Shown one piece after another: positions 8,135 to 15,554 of a DNA stretch of 64,000 bases. Within the stretch, counting starts at the first letter, position 1. The number at the start of each line of letters is the position of its first letter. Made by a program: the position numbers and the translations under genes. Source of the DNA: a virus; IMG/VR virus record IMGVR_UViG_3300042465_009257, positions 62,001 to 126,000 of that record. One strand, 5' to 3'. Under the pieces are notes generated by a model, which was given only the letters and a program-made list of their open reading frames with translations, made no database searches and was not told the origin of the DNA.

Positions 8135-9058
8135 TTAATATTTAACGTCAAATTTATTTACCCAGTTTGAAATCTCTTCTTTATTCATCTCGCCAAAATC
8201 ACCTTTGCTTGGTGGGGCGTTGATAATTTTATCTGAAGAAAAAAAAGTAGAAAGCTTTATCTTTATTTTAGCAGCGGCGATTTGGCCCCTATTCTCCAAG
8301 CTGTCTGCATCATCATTCAGAGCTACGAAGATAGAGGTTGGGTTGATTTTTAATAAGAAGCTAAGTCTCGCCGCAGATAGAGACAACCCAAAATTACATA
8401 ATACATTCCAGTAGCCCGAATCACAAAGTTGCAATACATCTCCTATGCTTTCTACAATAATGATTTGACCAGTCTGCCGAATTGCTTCGATGTTCCTCTC
8501 AAATGCCGGGTAAATCCAATCACTCTTTGAGCCTTTAAGCTTCCATTTAACGACGCCCCTTTCTCCACGATTCAATGCGTCCCGTCCTGCCGCCCCAATC
8601 AATTTCCCCTTATCATTTCGGATCTTAAATACAATTCTTCCATAAAGGGGGCCATTTTGTGCTAAACCTGCCCCCATGTAATCTAATGTCTCTTTCGAAA
8701 TTCCGCGCCGCAAGAAGAAATCGTAGCTTTTTACCAAATCGGCGTAATCAGATTCTACTAGAAATTTTTGTACTTTTATCTTTTCCTTGTCTTGCTCTTC
8801 ATATTCGCCGTCATCAACATCAGTGCCCGTAAGCCACTTTTTTGCGTCGGCCTCGCTAATCTTTTTGCAAATAGAAACAAACTTTTCCCAAGTCAAGAAA
8901 CGAGATTCAATAGCATCCCAGACATTACTTTCGTAACACCAAGCACCATTAGGATTATTTCCGCCGCGATACTCGGTTGAGATTGCACAATAGTTGCCCC
9001 CAACATAGTTTACGGCAATACCTAGTCTATCTAGACGATTTCGGATTTTATCTAACAT
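8135..9058 (-). CDS. DNA primase (TOPRIM, DnaG-type without zinc domain)
   Basis: A 307-residue primase-like protein that should make primers for the replisome. The DnaG catalytic core is visible: RIVFKIRNDKGKLIGAAGRD, then a TOPRIM domain with IIIVESIGDVLQL (the catalytic Glu) and FVALNDDADSLENRGQIAA (the DxD-type acidic cluster). No CHC2 zinc finger is visible in the first 100 residues, so template recognition may differ or rely on another protein. Its neighbours include polymerase, exonuclease and, further upstream, the DnaB helicase. Confidence 0.8.
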   Translation of the reverse strand: MLDKIRNRLDRLGIAVNYVGGNYCAISTEYRGGNNPNGAWCYESNVWDAIESRFLTWEKFVSICKKISEADAKKWLTGTDVDDGEYEEQDKEKIKVQKFLVESDYADLVKSYDFFLRRGISKETLDYMGAGLAQNGPLYGRIVFKIRNDKGKLIGAAGRDALNRGERGVVKWKLKGSKSDWIYPAFERNIEAIRQTGQIIIVESIGDVLQLCDSGYWNVLCNFGLSLSAARLSFLLKINPTSIFVALNDDADSLENRGQIAAAKIKIKLSTFFSSDKIINAPPSKGDFGEMNKEEISNWVNKFDVKY

Positions 9059-9409
9059 TTATAAAGAAAATGGACTCCACTCTACACGATATCCCGCTTT
9101 TTGCAAATCTTCTACCATATTTTTTGCGGCAAATTCATTGTAACTATGTACCACAAATTCCTTAACATCGGGCTTATTAGCTGTAATAAATCTCACAACC
9201 TCTGAGCCAGTATTCTTCTCTGCGGGATTTTGATAAGCCTCTCCATTTAAATCATGATCTAAAGAAACGAGATCATACCGACCCTCTTTCAAAGCCTCAA
9301 TGCAATCTGCCGCGTTCCAAACCTGACGCAATTCATCACCCTGCTCTTTAGTTTGGAAGAACTTCGAGTGCCTGGACGAATCATCATCACAAAAAAGTAT
9401 TTTTTTCAT
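9059..9409 (-). CDS. cREC (cyclic-phosphate processing receiver) domain protein
   Basis: A 116-residue single-domain receiver-fold protein. ILFCDDDSSRH carries the acidic cluster, LVSLDHDLNG the phospho-acceptor-like Asp followed by HD, and FVVHSYNEFAAKNM the conserved HS. This pattern fits the cREC family found in phages and in defence or signalling contexts, not ordinary two-component regulators. The biochemical role is inferred for the family only. The stop abuts the primase start (TAA then ATG), so the two are co-translated. The plus-strand homing cassette lies immediately upstream. Confidence 0.75.
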   Translation of the reverse strand: MKKILFCDDDSSRHSKFFQTKEQGDELRQVWNAADCIEALKEGRYDLVSLDHDLNGEAYQNPAEKNTGSEVVRFITANKPDVKEFVVHSYNEFAAKNMVEDLQKAGYRVEWSPFSL

Positions 9410-9464
9410 ATTTGTTAAAATAAAATTTCAAATTGTTTTACGCTCCCTGTAACTAAAGGTATCT

Positions 9465-9620
9465 ATGAGATTAAAAATTGTTACCGAAAAATATCACTTC
9501 ACCTTTAGTAAGTCATTATCAGAATTGTTTAAGAGAATTGTTAAAGAGACTGACCTTTCTCAAATTCGCGTTATTGAGCGTGCCATCGAAGATTTCGCGG
9601 TTAAGAAGGGGGTAAAATAA
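9465..9620 (+). CDS. small ribbon-helix-helix (CopG/Arc-like) protein, cassette 1
   Basis: A 51-residue basic protein with the RHH layout: a short strand (KYHFTF), helix A (LSELFKRIVKE) and helix B (IRVIERAIEDFAVKKG). It is probably a dimeric DNA-binding repressor. It ends 1 nt before the GIY-YIG endonuclease start and should be co-transcribed with it. A homologue (21 of 51 aligned residues identical by eye) precedes the second GIY-YIG gene at 27571. Both share a CCTGTAA[CT]TAAA block just upstream of the ATG, a candidate operator or promoter part. Confidence 0.7.
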   Translation: MRLKIVTEKYHFTFSKSLSELFKRIVKETDLSQIRVIERAIEDFAVKKGVK

Positions 9621-9621
9621 T

Positions 9622-10620
9622 ATGAAGAAGGGTCGTGGAAATTACAGGCTAGACAATTATGTTTATCTATACTTAGATAATCGGAAGCTTGGTAAATGGG
9701 AATTTAGAGACTGGACTTTTCTTTATCAGCCATTTTATGTCGGACGCGGTCTTGATGATAGAATTAACGCACATACAAAGCCGTCTGAACTTTCTAAACC
9801 TTTTCGGAAATCTAGGATAATAAATAAAATAAGACGAGTTCTAGGGGAGGAGGTTATCCGATTTAAACTTTATGAAGATTTATCTTACCAAGAATCGGCG
9901 TTCCTCGAAAAGGATATAATTGCATTTTTTGGGAGAGAGAAAAATGGAGGTATTTTGGTTAATCTCTCTAAGGACGAATGGGACCGCCCGGCGAAAGAAC
10001 GAACTTCAAAAACCTCAAATTCAAGAGCGTTACCCACGAGTAAAAGAGTTAATCAATATTCTTTAGATGGAGTTTTTATAAAAACTTGGGAGTATTTAAC
10101 AGAAATAAGAAACTCTCTGAGAGGGAAAAGTCGAGGGATTGAGTATAGAATCAGAGAATGTTGCAGGGGCGAAAGAGATAACTGTGATGGTTTTATTTGG
10201 AAATATGAGGGGACTTCCCCTTACTCTCCTCCTCGCATTCCTCAGCCACACTCTAAACCTGTTTTTCAATATTTCAATGGGAATTTTGTAAAAAGTTATG
10301 AATCTGGTGTCGAGGCGGCATTACAAACCGGATTAAATCATAAAGCTATATCACTATGTTGTCTAGGAAAAACTAAGACATCAGGAGGTTTTCGGTGGTT
10401 TTTCGAATATGTAGGAGAATCTATACCTCCTCTTGCAGCCACTGTTCGAAAACTATACGGAAGAGGTGTCAACTGTTTCGATTTGGAAATGAACTTTCTT
10501 GAAAAATATATAAATATCAAGGATTTTTCAAGATCCAACTCTATAAATGAATCTGCGGGCTATCGCGCTGTAAATACTGGTTTACCCGTTAAGGGGTTTT
10601 ATGTAAAATACTCTTCATAG
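9622..10620 (+). CDS. GIY-YIG homing endonuclease with NUMOD repeats, cassette 1
   Basis: A 332-residue homing endonuclease. The GIY-YIG module is the divergent type with VYLYLDNRK and PFYVGRGLDDRINAH, and the catalytic Arg follows. The conserved Glu appears to lie in YQESAFLEKDI. After residue 135, three DNA-binding repeats follow: VNQYSLDGVFIKTWEYL, VFQYFNGNFVKSYES and VNCFDLEMNFLEKY. The middle of the repeats has the NUMOD1-like ending SGGFRWFFE. It is on the opposite strand to all flanking phage genes, as expected of an inserted selfish gene. Its target is presumably near the 9.4 kb or 10.6 kb junction. Confidence 0.85.
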   Translation: MKKGRGNYRLDNYVYLYLDNRKLGKWEFRDWTFLYQPFYVGRGLDDRINAHTKPSELSKPFRKSRIINKIRRVLGEEVIRFKLYEDLSYQESAFLEKDIIAFFGREKNGGILVNLSKDEWDRPAKERTSKTSNSRALPTSKRVNQYSLDGVFIKTWEYLTEIRNSLRGKSRGIEYRIRECCRGERDNCDGFIWKYEGTSPYSPPRIPQPHSKPVFQYFNGNFVKSYESGVEAALQTGLNHKAISLCCLGKTKTSGGFRWFFEYVGESIPPLAATVRKLYGRGVNCFDLEMNFLEKYINIKDFSRSNSINESAGYRAVNTGLPVKGFYVKYSS

Positions 10621-10623
10621 TTT

Positions 10624-10884
10624 TCATTTCGTTAATTTCTCAACCTCATTTAATTTTTTAATAATCTTCCCAACATTCTTAATTGCCGCTAGATCAACTT
10701 TAACATCATAAATCACTAAACCTTTTTTAAAAGAAATATTGATTCCAAATGCAGCATCAGCGCTAATCCAACCTCCGTCAAATTCCGCCCAAGCTAGGTC
10801 GTCGGCGTGACCGATTTTAGTAACTTTGATCCCGGCTGATATTAAGATTTCGTTAATTTGGGCAATGGTCGCTTCTGTATCCAT
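10624..10884 (-). CDS. hypothetical protein, 86 aa
   Basis: Unrecognised 86-residue protein: an N-terminal helix (IAQINEILISAGIKVTKIG), two strands around AWAEFDGGWI and INISFKKGLVIYDVKVDL, and a C-terminal helix rich in Lys. The fold looks alpha/beta. It is 3 nt downstream of another small hypothetical gene and ends just beyond the homing cassette, so it is the first phage gene on that side of the insertion. Confidence 0.5.
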   Translation of the reverse strand: MDTEATIAQINEILISAGIKVTKIGHADDLAWAEFDGGWISADAAFGINISFKKGLVIYDVKVDLAAIKNVGKIIKKLNEVEKLTK

Positions 10885-10887
10885 TTC

Positions 10888-11127
10888 CTACCAGTTATAA
10901 TAGCTAATAGATGGGGCATGAATGTCTGAGGCTGATTTACCAAGATAATGTTTCTCATCTTTATCAGCACCACAATCCGCAGAAAAATAAAGAAATCCAT
11001 CTTCATCAATTTTTAAATCTCCTCTCTGCCCATAATAGAATGTATCGTCGCCTGGGCTTCTATTGGAAAAATATGCCCTTGCCGAACCTACTTCCGAGAC
11101 TTTTTCGTAAAGTTTTTTTAAAGTCAT
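10888..11127 (-). CDS. hypothetical protein, 79 aa
   Basis: Unrecognised small protein beginning MTLKKLYEKVSEVG and containing FYYGQRGDLKIDEDGFLYFS. I start it at the ATG 11127; an upstream TTG at 11154 would run into the preceding gene. No motif of known function is visible. It is part of a string of small minus-strand genes. Confidence 0.5.
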   Translation of the reverse strand: MTLKKLYEKVSEVGSARAYFSNRSPGDDTFYYGQRGDLKIDEDGFLYFSADCGADKDEKHYLGKSASDIHAPSISYYNW

Positions 11128-11137
11128 TATATTGGCT

Positions 11138-11614
11138 TTATTTCCAATTTTCAATTTCTTCTTCCTGTGCTGGAGTTAAAGTCGTTTCCAATTCACCAAT
11201 TCTATCATTTACATCAATTTCTGGAAATCCAAAAATCATTTCATGAAATTCTTTCACATGAGGCAGGTTTCGATCTGTTTGGTCTAAAGTAAGACGTAGA
11301 CCTGTTCCCATCATCAGATCGTCAATATCTTTTTCAAAATCATTAATTTCAATATAGTATCGCTCCCCTTCAGCGTCCCAGCTAATTACTTCATTTTCTT
11401 CGCCATAAATTGTTGTAATATTTTCTCGAACAACTTCTGTGCCAGTTCTTAAACTATCAATCATTTCTTGGGGAACATATTGGCTTGCCTCCGCCATTTG
11501 ATCCTTAGTGAGAGAGATACGATATGTACAAGGCTCTGATAAAAGAAATTGTTTAATTGAGTTTGGAAGGTCGCAGCTTCTTCCAATTGTCGGCGATAGC
11601 ATAAGTTTTGTCAT
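11138..11614 (-). CDS. hypothetical acidic protein, 158 aa
   Basis: Unrecognised 158-residue acidic protein. A central part (TYRISLTKDQ ... WDAEGERYYIEINDFEKDI ... MGTGLRL) matches in order a segment of the next upstream gene (TYRHSAP ... WDKNGWRFYIQPETLEDL ... KETGFEAG), suggesting distant paralogy. A TTGACA lies upstream at 11663-11668 but without a convincing -10 box. ATG start at 11614. Confidence 0.55.
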   Translation of the reverse strand: MTKLMLSPTIGRSCDLPNSIKQFLLSEPCTYRISLTKDQMAEASQYVPQEMIDSLRTGTEVVRENITTIYGEENEVISWDAEGERYYIEINDFEKDIDDLMMGTGLRLTLDQTDRNLPHVKEFHEMIFGFPEIDVNDRIGELETTLTPAQEEEIENWK

Positions 11615-11685
11615 AGATTATATTTGATTGAGCTTGATTACCGTAGTCTGATTTTTTCTATTGTCAAATGGGCTTTCAGATTTAT

Positions 11686-12234
11686 TTAGTCGTCTGGATT
11701 GCATTCAGAGCATCCTGGGTCCCCACAATTACTTTCTCCACCTTGGTTTTCGTCCATAAGGAAGCTATCCATCAGTTGGAGGATTACAAAAGGTTCTTCC
11801 GGTAAAGGCATTCCAATCTGATTTTCACTCCAAGCCTCTTCGTCATCATCTTCCCATTCTTCCGGGTCAATGACATTAATTCCTGCTTCAAAACCTGTCT
11901 CTTTAACGAAGTTCTCTAAATCTTCCAAGGTCTCAGGCTGAATATAGAAGCGCCAGCCATTTTTATCCCAGTGCGTAAATGCGACCTCCTTCATTTCCAT
12001 ATCGCCGTCTTTCGTAAGCGAAACCATCTTCTGCATATCTTTTACTACCTCACGGGAGTTTTTCAGATCTTCTTTTGTCAAAATTTCAGAAGGTGCTGAG
12101 TGGCGATAAGTAGCTCTTTCTTTAAATGCTAATTCTTTTACATGGTCAAGCTGTTGCGAGGAATTAAAAATTTGGGATGTGATAAACCATTTTTTTGTTA
12201 CGGTTTTTTTAGGTTTCTGGATTTTTGCGGGCAT
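11686..12234 (-). CDS. hypothetical acidic protein with Cys-rich tail, 182 aa
   Basis: A 182-residue protein with a basic N-terminus (PAKIQKPKKTVTKK), a very acidic middle (EEWEDDDEEAW) and a C-terminal cysteine knot (GESNCGDPGCSECNPDD) that could bind zinc. Function unknown. It is possibly related to the 158-residue protein encoded downstream. It has its own strong promoter, spaced to give a leader of about a dozen nucleotides, unlike the leaderless set. Confidence 0.55.
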   Translation of the reverse strand: MPAKIQKPKKTVTKKWFITSQIFNSSQQLDHVKELAFKERATYRHSAPSEILTKEDLKNSREVVKDMQKMVSLTKDGDMEMKEVAFTHWDKNGWRFYIQPETLEDLENFVKETGFEAGINVIDPEEWEDDDEEAWSENQIGMPLPEEPFVILQLMDSFLMDENQGGESNCGDPGCSECNPDD

Positions 12235-12253
12235 ATTAAAGTTTGACTAATTT

Positions 12254-12282
12254 AGTATATAGAGTTTTTAAGGATTGGTCAA
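12254..12282 (-). promoter_or_regulatory. sigma70-like promoter with short leader
   Basis: TTGACC (12277-12282), 17-nt spacer, TATACT (12254-12259) on the minus strand. The ATG at 12234 is 19 nt after the -10. This is the exception among the strong promoters of the window, since all others sit 5-9 nt from the start codon. Confidence 0.75.
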
Positions 12283-12290
12283 TTTTAAGA

Positions 12291-13811
12291 TTATTTTGAA
12301 TATTTCGAGTAAGTTGCTTTATTGCGATCTGAAGAGCTTTGACGAGGAGTGAGTTGACCTGCTGATCCCAACGCCGCAACAACGTCCTTATAAGTTCCTG
12401 CCTCTGTAACTCGAAAATTAGAAAAATTTAGATTAATATGATTCTCTACCCAAACTGTTTGGTTTCCTTCTAATACTTCAAAAGGGCCAGACTCATCAGC
12501 GAATTCTCCAAGATTTCGTACAACAATCATACTCAGTTTGTGACTCCCAAATTTATTACTTTCTGTTCCAATCTCTTCTGGACTTTTACGGGTTAAGCTA
12601 AAAATTCCAGTGCTGTACCACTTTACCCGGTCAGCCTGTGCGATTTCTGAAGATCTATTTGTCTGGATGGCTGTAATGGAAATTGTTCTTGGCAGCTTTT
12701 CCGCTAATTGTTTCATAAGATCTGTTTTCATGCCGATTAGCTCATACTCTTTTAATGCTTGGCCTCCATTTCCAGCAGTTCGATCTTCATTTCCGGCAAA
12801 CTTTAGATAATCTAAAACGCATACAAAAATATCATCTGGTCCAACAAATTTAGAATGGAATCTTTTTGCTACACTTTCGATCTTATGAATATCCGCTGTT
12901 GGTAAATAATGATGGTAGATTGTTCCAGCCTTATCTCTAAACGATTGGAGCGAGTCTTGAGTTTTTTCTAAGCGATCTTTATCTTCCGCGAATTTGCCAT
13001 TGAGATAATAAAATGCATTTACTCCACTTTTCGCTGCCATTTTTCGGCAAGCTACCTCTCTTTTTGTCATTTCGGTATCAATAAAAAGAACCCGAATTTT
13101 CCCCTTCTCCCTCTTCGCTCCAAGTTCAACAAAATGATCTGTCAAAGCTGATAAAAAAGAACTCTTGCCTACCTTGGATGAAGCGGCAAAAACATACAGA
13201 CCTCCAATCATAAACTGCCCGTACCAACGATTAAAAATTGGGAAAGGCGACGGGAGTCCAAGCTCTCCTTTATTTCCTAATCCTTCGTTTAGCAAAGCCT
13301 CCATATCCCCATTGATATCGGTAAAGCTTTGGTCTTCTCCTAATACAGATTCAATTGTAACAGCATCAGTAACGATCTTCTCTGTCCCCGATAGAATATC
13401 TCGAAAATTAATCTCAGGATTTTCTAAACTTGTCTCAATAAATTTCTGCGCCTGAATAAGTTTCTTATATGTCTGCCGAGACCAATGGAATTTAGTTAAT
13501 TCGTCTAGGTATGCAATTTTGGCGTCTAAATTAATAGACATATGCGAAATTGAAGTAACGTAGTCGGCAACATCAAGGCCCTCTACGGAACTAAGTCCCA
13601 TCAAATTCAATCTAGAAATTAATAAATGCTCATCTAGTGTTTTTGTTTCAGCATAAAGAGTTTTAATTGCCGAAAATATCTTCTGATTAGGAGGAAAAGA
13701 GAAGAAGTCTGGCTTTAGATGTTCTCCAACTTCTCCAAGCCATCCAGGATCTTTGAAAAAACATGAAATCAAACAACGCTCAACTTCTCCGGTAATAATT
13801 CGTTTTGACAT
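12291..13811 (-). CDS. dnaB: replicative DNA helicase, DnaB family
   Basis: A 506-residue hexameric helicase that unwinds the phage fork. The DnaB N-terminal domain is seen from ERCLISCFFKDPGWLGEVGE through FFSFPPNQKIFSAI. The RecA-like ATPase core has Walker A ASSKVGKSS near residue 210, VLFIDTEMTKREVA, Walker B FVCVLDYLKFAG and the sensor ITAIQTNRSSEI. ATG at 13811; a TTG one codon earlier is also in frame. The alpha-CTD-like protein encoded just upstream is a candidate loader. Confidence 0.9.
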   Translation of the reverse strand: MSKRIITGEVERCLISCFFKDPGWLGEVGEHLKPDFFSFPPNQKIFSAIKTLYAETKTLDEHLLISRLNLMGLSSVEGLDVADYVTSISHMSINLDAKIAYLDELTKFHWSRQTYKKLIQAQKFIETSLENPEINFRDILSGTEKIVTDAVTIESVLGEDQSFTDINGDMEALLNEGLGNKGELGLPSPFPIFNRWYGQFMIGGLYVFAASSKVGKSSFLSALTDHFVELGAKREKGKIRVLFIDTEMTKREVACRKMAAKSGVNAFYYLNGKFAEDKDRLEKTQDSLQSFRDKAGTIYHHYLPTADIHKIESVAKRFHSKFVGPDDIFVCVLDYLKFAGNEDRTAGNGGQALKEYELIGMKTDLMKQLAEKLPRTISITAIQTNRSSEIAQADRVKWYSTGIFSLTRKSPEEIGTESNKFGSHKLSMIVVRNLGEFADESGPFEVLEGNQTVWVENHINLNFSNFRVTEAGTYKDVVAALGSAGQLTPRQSSSDRNKATYSKYSK

Positions 13812-13857
13812 CAATAATTAATTTTACAATAAAGGTTTTCTATGAAAACTAAAATTT

Positions 13858-14472
13858 TCATTTTCTCAAATTCAAAAAGTCCGCTAAGCTACTAGGAGCC
13901 TTCTTCTTGGCTACATACACTACCTCTGGAGCGTTTGCAAGCTCTAAAACCTCCTCTACCCCACCAGCTTCCTCTAAATCGATTTTAGGGGCCTCTATGA
14001 GCCTGACTGGTGCAAACTTCCTAAAGAATTCATCGCACCAAGATGCGATCATTCCACCCGTAAAAAAATATCTAAACGTCGGCGGCTGAATTCTTTCAGG
14101 AATCTTCATATTTCTTACGGTCTCCTTTCCGTACCTCTCAATCAATTGTCCACATTTTTGGTGCTCAATGGCATAATTACTTACTTGACCATCTAAAACA
14201 TGAAGCATGATCTCTTTAGTCTCTGGGTCCCATTTAGGCAATTTCTTTTCCTTCACTGGACCCTTCTTTAACTTAATTCCAGCTTCACGTAGAAATAACC
14301 GTAATTCAGTCAGCAAGACTGCACCTAAGCCATCTAGAGCCTTAATGTCTTGGAGAGTAAAATTTGAAAAATCCGCCGAAGTGTTGATTTGGGCGGATTG
14401 GAGAAGATTAATCGTGCGTTTTGATATAGGGAAATTCCCTATAGGAATAGGCTGTTTTTTGGGTCGGGGCAT
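13858..14472 (-). CDS. protein with RNA polymerase alpha-CTD-like helix-hairpin-helix domain
   Basis: A 204-residue protein. Residues about 13-68 (PISKRTINLLQSAQINTSAD ... LDGLGAVLLTELRLFLREAG) reproduce the layout of the bacterial RpoA C-terminal domain: L-S-x-R..N.L..A.I.T..DL, then a G-x-G...L.E.. helix-hairpin-helix. The rest (from KKGPVKEKK) is unknown, with a FRYFFTGGMIASWCDEFFRK segment. The alpha-CTD fold binds DNA or proteins, so candidate roles are a helicase loader (it lies next to DnaB) or a modifier of host transcription. This is inference from domain and neighbours. Confidence 0.6.
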   Translation of the reverse strand: MPRPKKQPIPIGNFPISKRTINLLQSAQINTSADFSNFTLQDIKALDGLGAVLLTELRLFLREAGIKLKKGPVKEKKLPKWDPETKEIMLHVLDGQVSNYAIEHQKCGQLIERYGKETVRNMKIPERIQPPTFRYFFTGGMIASWCDEFFRKFAPVRLIEAPKIDLEEAGGVEEVLELANAPEVVYVAKKKAPSSLADFLNLRK

Positions 14473-14508
14473 ATTTATTCCATTTAGATTAGGATTTACT
14501 TTGCCATC

Positions 14509-14649
14509 TTACATCTCGACAAGAGGCTCAATTTGTCGCATCACTGCTAGCATTTCATCAAAATCCAACGCTACTACAATTGGCCCAACCTTGATGTTGT
14601 GCTTTTCTTTTCTGCGGCGCAATTCACGTTCTAGATCTTCAGTTTCCAT
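14509..14649 (-). CDS. small hypothetical protein, 46 aa
   Basis: A 46-residue frame starting METEDLERELRRRKEKHNIK and ending VMRQIEPLVEM. The N-terminal half is a charged helix. It is supported mainly by a textbook promoter whose -10 box ends 5 nt before its ATG, so it is probably a genuine leaderless gene. Function unknown. Confidence 0.55.
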   Translation of the reverse strand: METEDLERELRRRKEKHNIKVGPIVVALDFDEMLAVMRQIEPLVEM

Positions 14650-14654
14650 TTTAA

Positions 14655-14683
14655 AGTATATAACCGTTTTGGGTGATTGTCAA
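14655..14683 (-). promoter_or_regulatory. sigma70-like promoter, predicted leaderless
   Basis: Perfect -35 TTGACA (14678-14683), 17-nt spacer, TATACT (14655-14660). The ATG of the 46-residue gene at 14649 begins 5 nt after the -10. The -35 overlaps the stop codon of the upstream nuclease gene. Confidence 0.8.
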
Positions 14684-15138
14684 CTATTTTTTCGCGGAAG
14701 TATATTTGGATAAGTTTTTTCAAACCACTTAATCGTAAGTTCTGGATCATCCTCAAAAAAACGAATTATAGGAAACTTTGAATTCTTAGCGGCGAATAGT
14801 TCTTTTAAACCGTCCCTCGTTAATTGATCTTCAAATTTTTCCATAGTTCCATGGAAATGTTTCGAAAAAATAGAATGCTGATTCCCATCCACTTCGATAA
14901 AAACTTTCTGCTTCTCCTCTTTTTTATCCTCAAAAACACAAAGGAAATCCCATCTAAGCCGATTGATATCTTTTCCACAGAGCGGCACCTCCTCATACCA
15001 TTCTAAATGCGAATAGTGATCACAGAAAAATTTCTTAATCCGGGTTTGAAACTTCGATAAGCTTGCGGCTTTCCATTTGATCTTGTATGGAGCTAGACCA
15101 AGCGGAATTTCATTGCCGCCGAGGGTAGTGAAGATCAT
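14680..15138 (-). CDS. PD-(D/E)XK nuclease, Vsr/DUF559-like
   Basis: A 152-residue single-domain nuclease. RWDFLCVF provides the first catalytic Asp and VFIEVDGNQH the E-x-D-G motif of very-short-patch/DUF559-type enzymes. A downstream QLTRDGLKELFAAKN helix and PIIRFFEDD complete the fold. It may be a structure-specific or nicking endonuclease in recombination. It overlaps the next nuclease-like gene upstream by 4 nt and is followed in the unit by RecA-like and DnaB functions. Confidence 0.72.
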   Translation of the reverse strand: MIFTTLGGNEIPLGLAPYKIKWKAASLSKFQTRIKKFFCDHYSHLEWYEEVPLCGKDINRLRWDFLCVFEDKKEEKQKVFIEVDGNQHSIFSKHFHGTMEKFEDQLTRDGLKELFAAKNSKFPIIRFFEDDPELTIKWFEKTYPNILPRKNS

Positions 15139-15551
15139 AAGTCTACTCCTAATTCTGCAAATGTTTCCTTGCTTAAGTTTTTTAAATGTAAATCAGTTAA
15201 TTCAACATAATGAAATCCATTTTGTTCTGCCCAAACTCTCTTTTGCTCATCTCTTTTAATAGTTCCAAGAAATCCAATTCGCGACCCATGCATAAAAGGA
15301 TTGAACTTTTTATGAGTTGAGTTTGGCGAGACTTCCAAAAAAACCTTGGTTGTCAAATTAATCAAGTCTACCCGCAATCTACTCCCTGGAATAATAAATT
15401 CTTCAAGAATAGTAGACGTTTCCCAATATTGCCGTAAAAATAATTTAGTAGCTAATTGGGGCTTTGAAACTTTTCGATCCCAGTCTACTAAATATTTTGA
15501 GACTGAAATATTAACAATCTTTTCTGGATTGTTTAGCTTGGAGAATTTCAC
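15135..15551 (-). CDS. PD-(D/E)XK nuclease-like protein
   Basis: A 138-residue protein resembling its downstream neighbour in fold. LEEFIIPGSRLRVDLINL gives the expected Asp, and KVFLEVSPNSTHKKFN takes the place of the E-x-D-G motif with Ser for the second Asp. FLGTIKRDEQKRVWAEQNGF and HYVELTD match the following helix and strand. The changed motif may mean altered or lost catalysis, perhaps a partner subunit. GTG start at 15551, 3 nt after the RecA-like stop. Confidence 0.6.
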   Translation of the reverse strand: MKFSKLNNPEKIVNISVSKYLVDWDRKVSKPQLATKLFLRQYWETSTILEEFIIPGSRLRVDLINLTTKVFLEVSPNSTHKKFNPFMHGSRIGFLGTIKRDEQKRVWAEQNGFHYVELTDLHLKNLSKETFAELGVDL

Positions 15552-15554
15552 GGG

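Noticed and set aside
11620-11670. Promoter of the leaderless type before the 158-residue gene (TTGACA at 11663-11668)
   Set aside because: No acceptable -10 box at 16-18 nt, and the ATG is 47 nt away.
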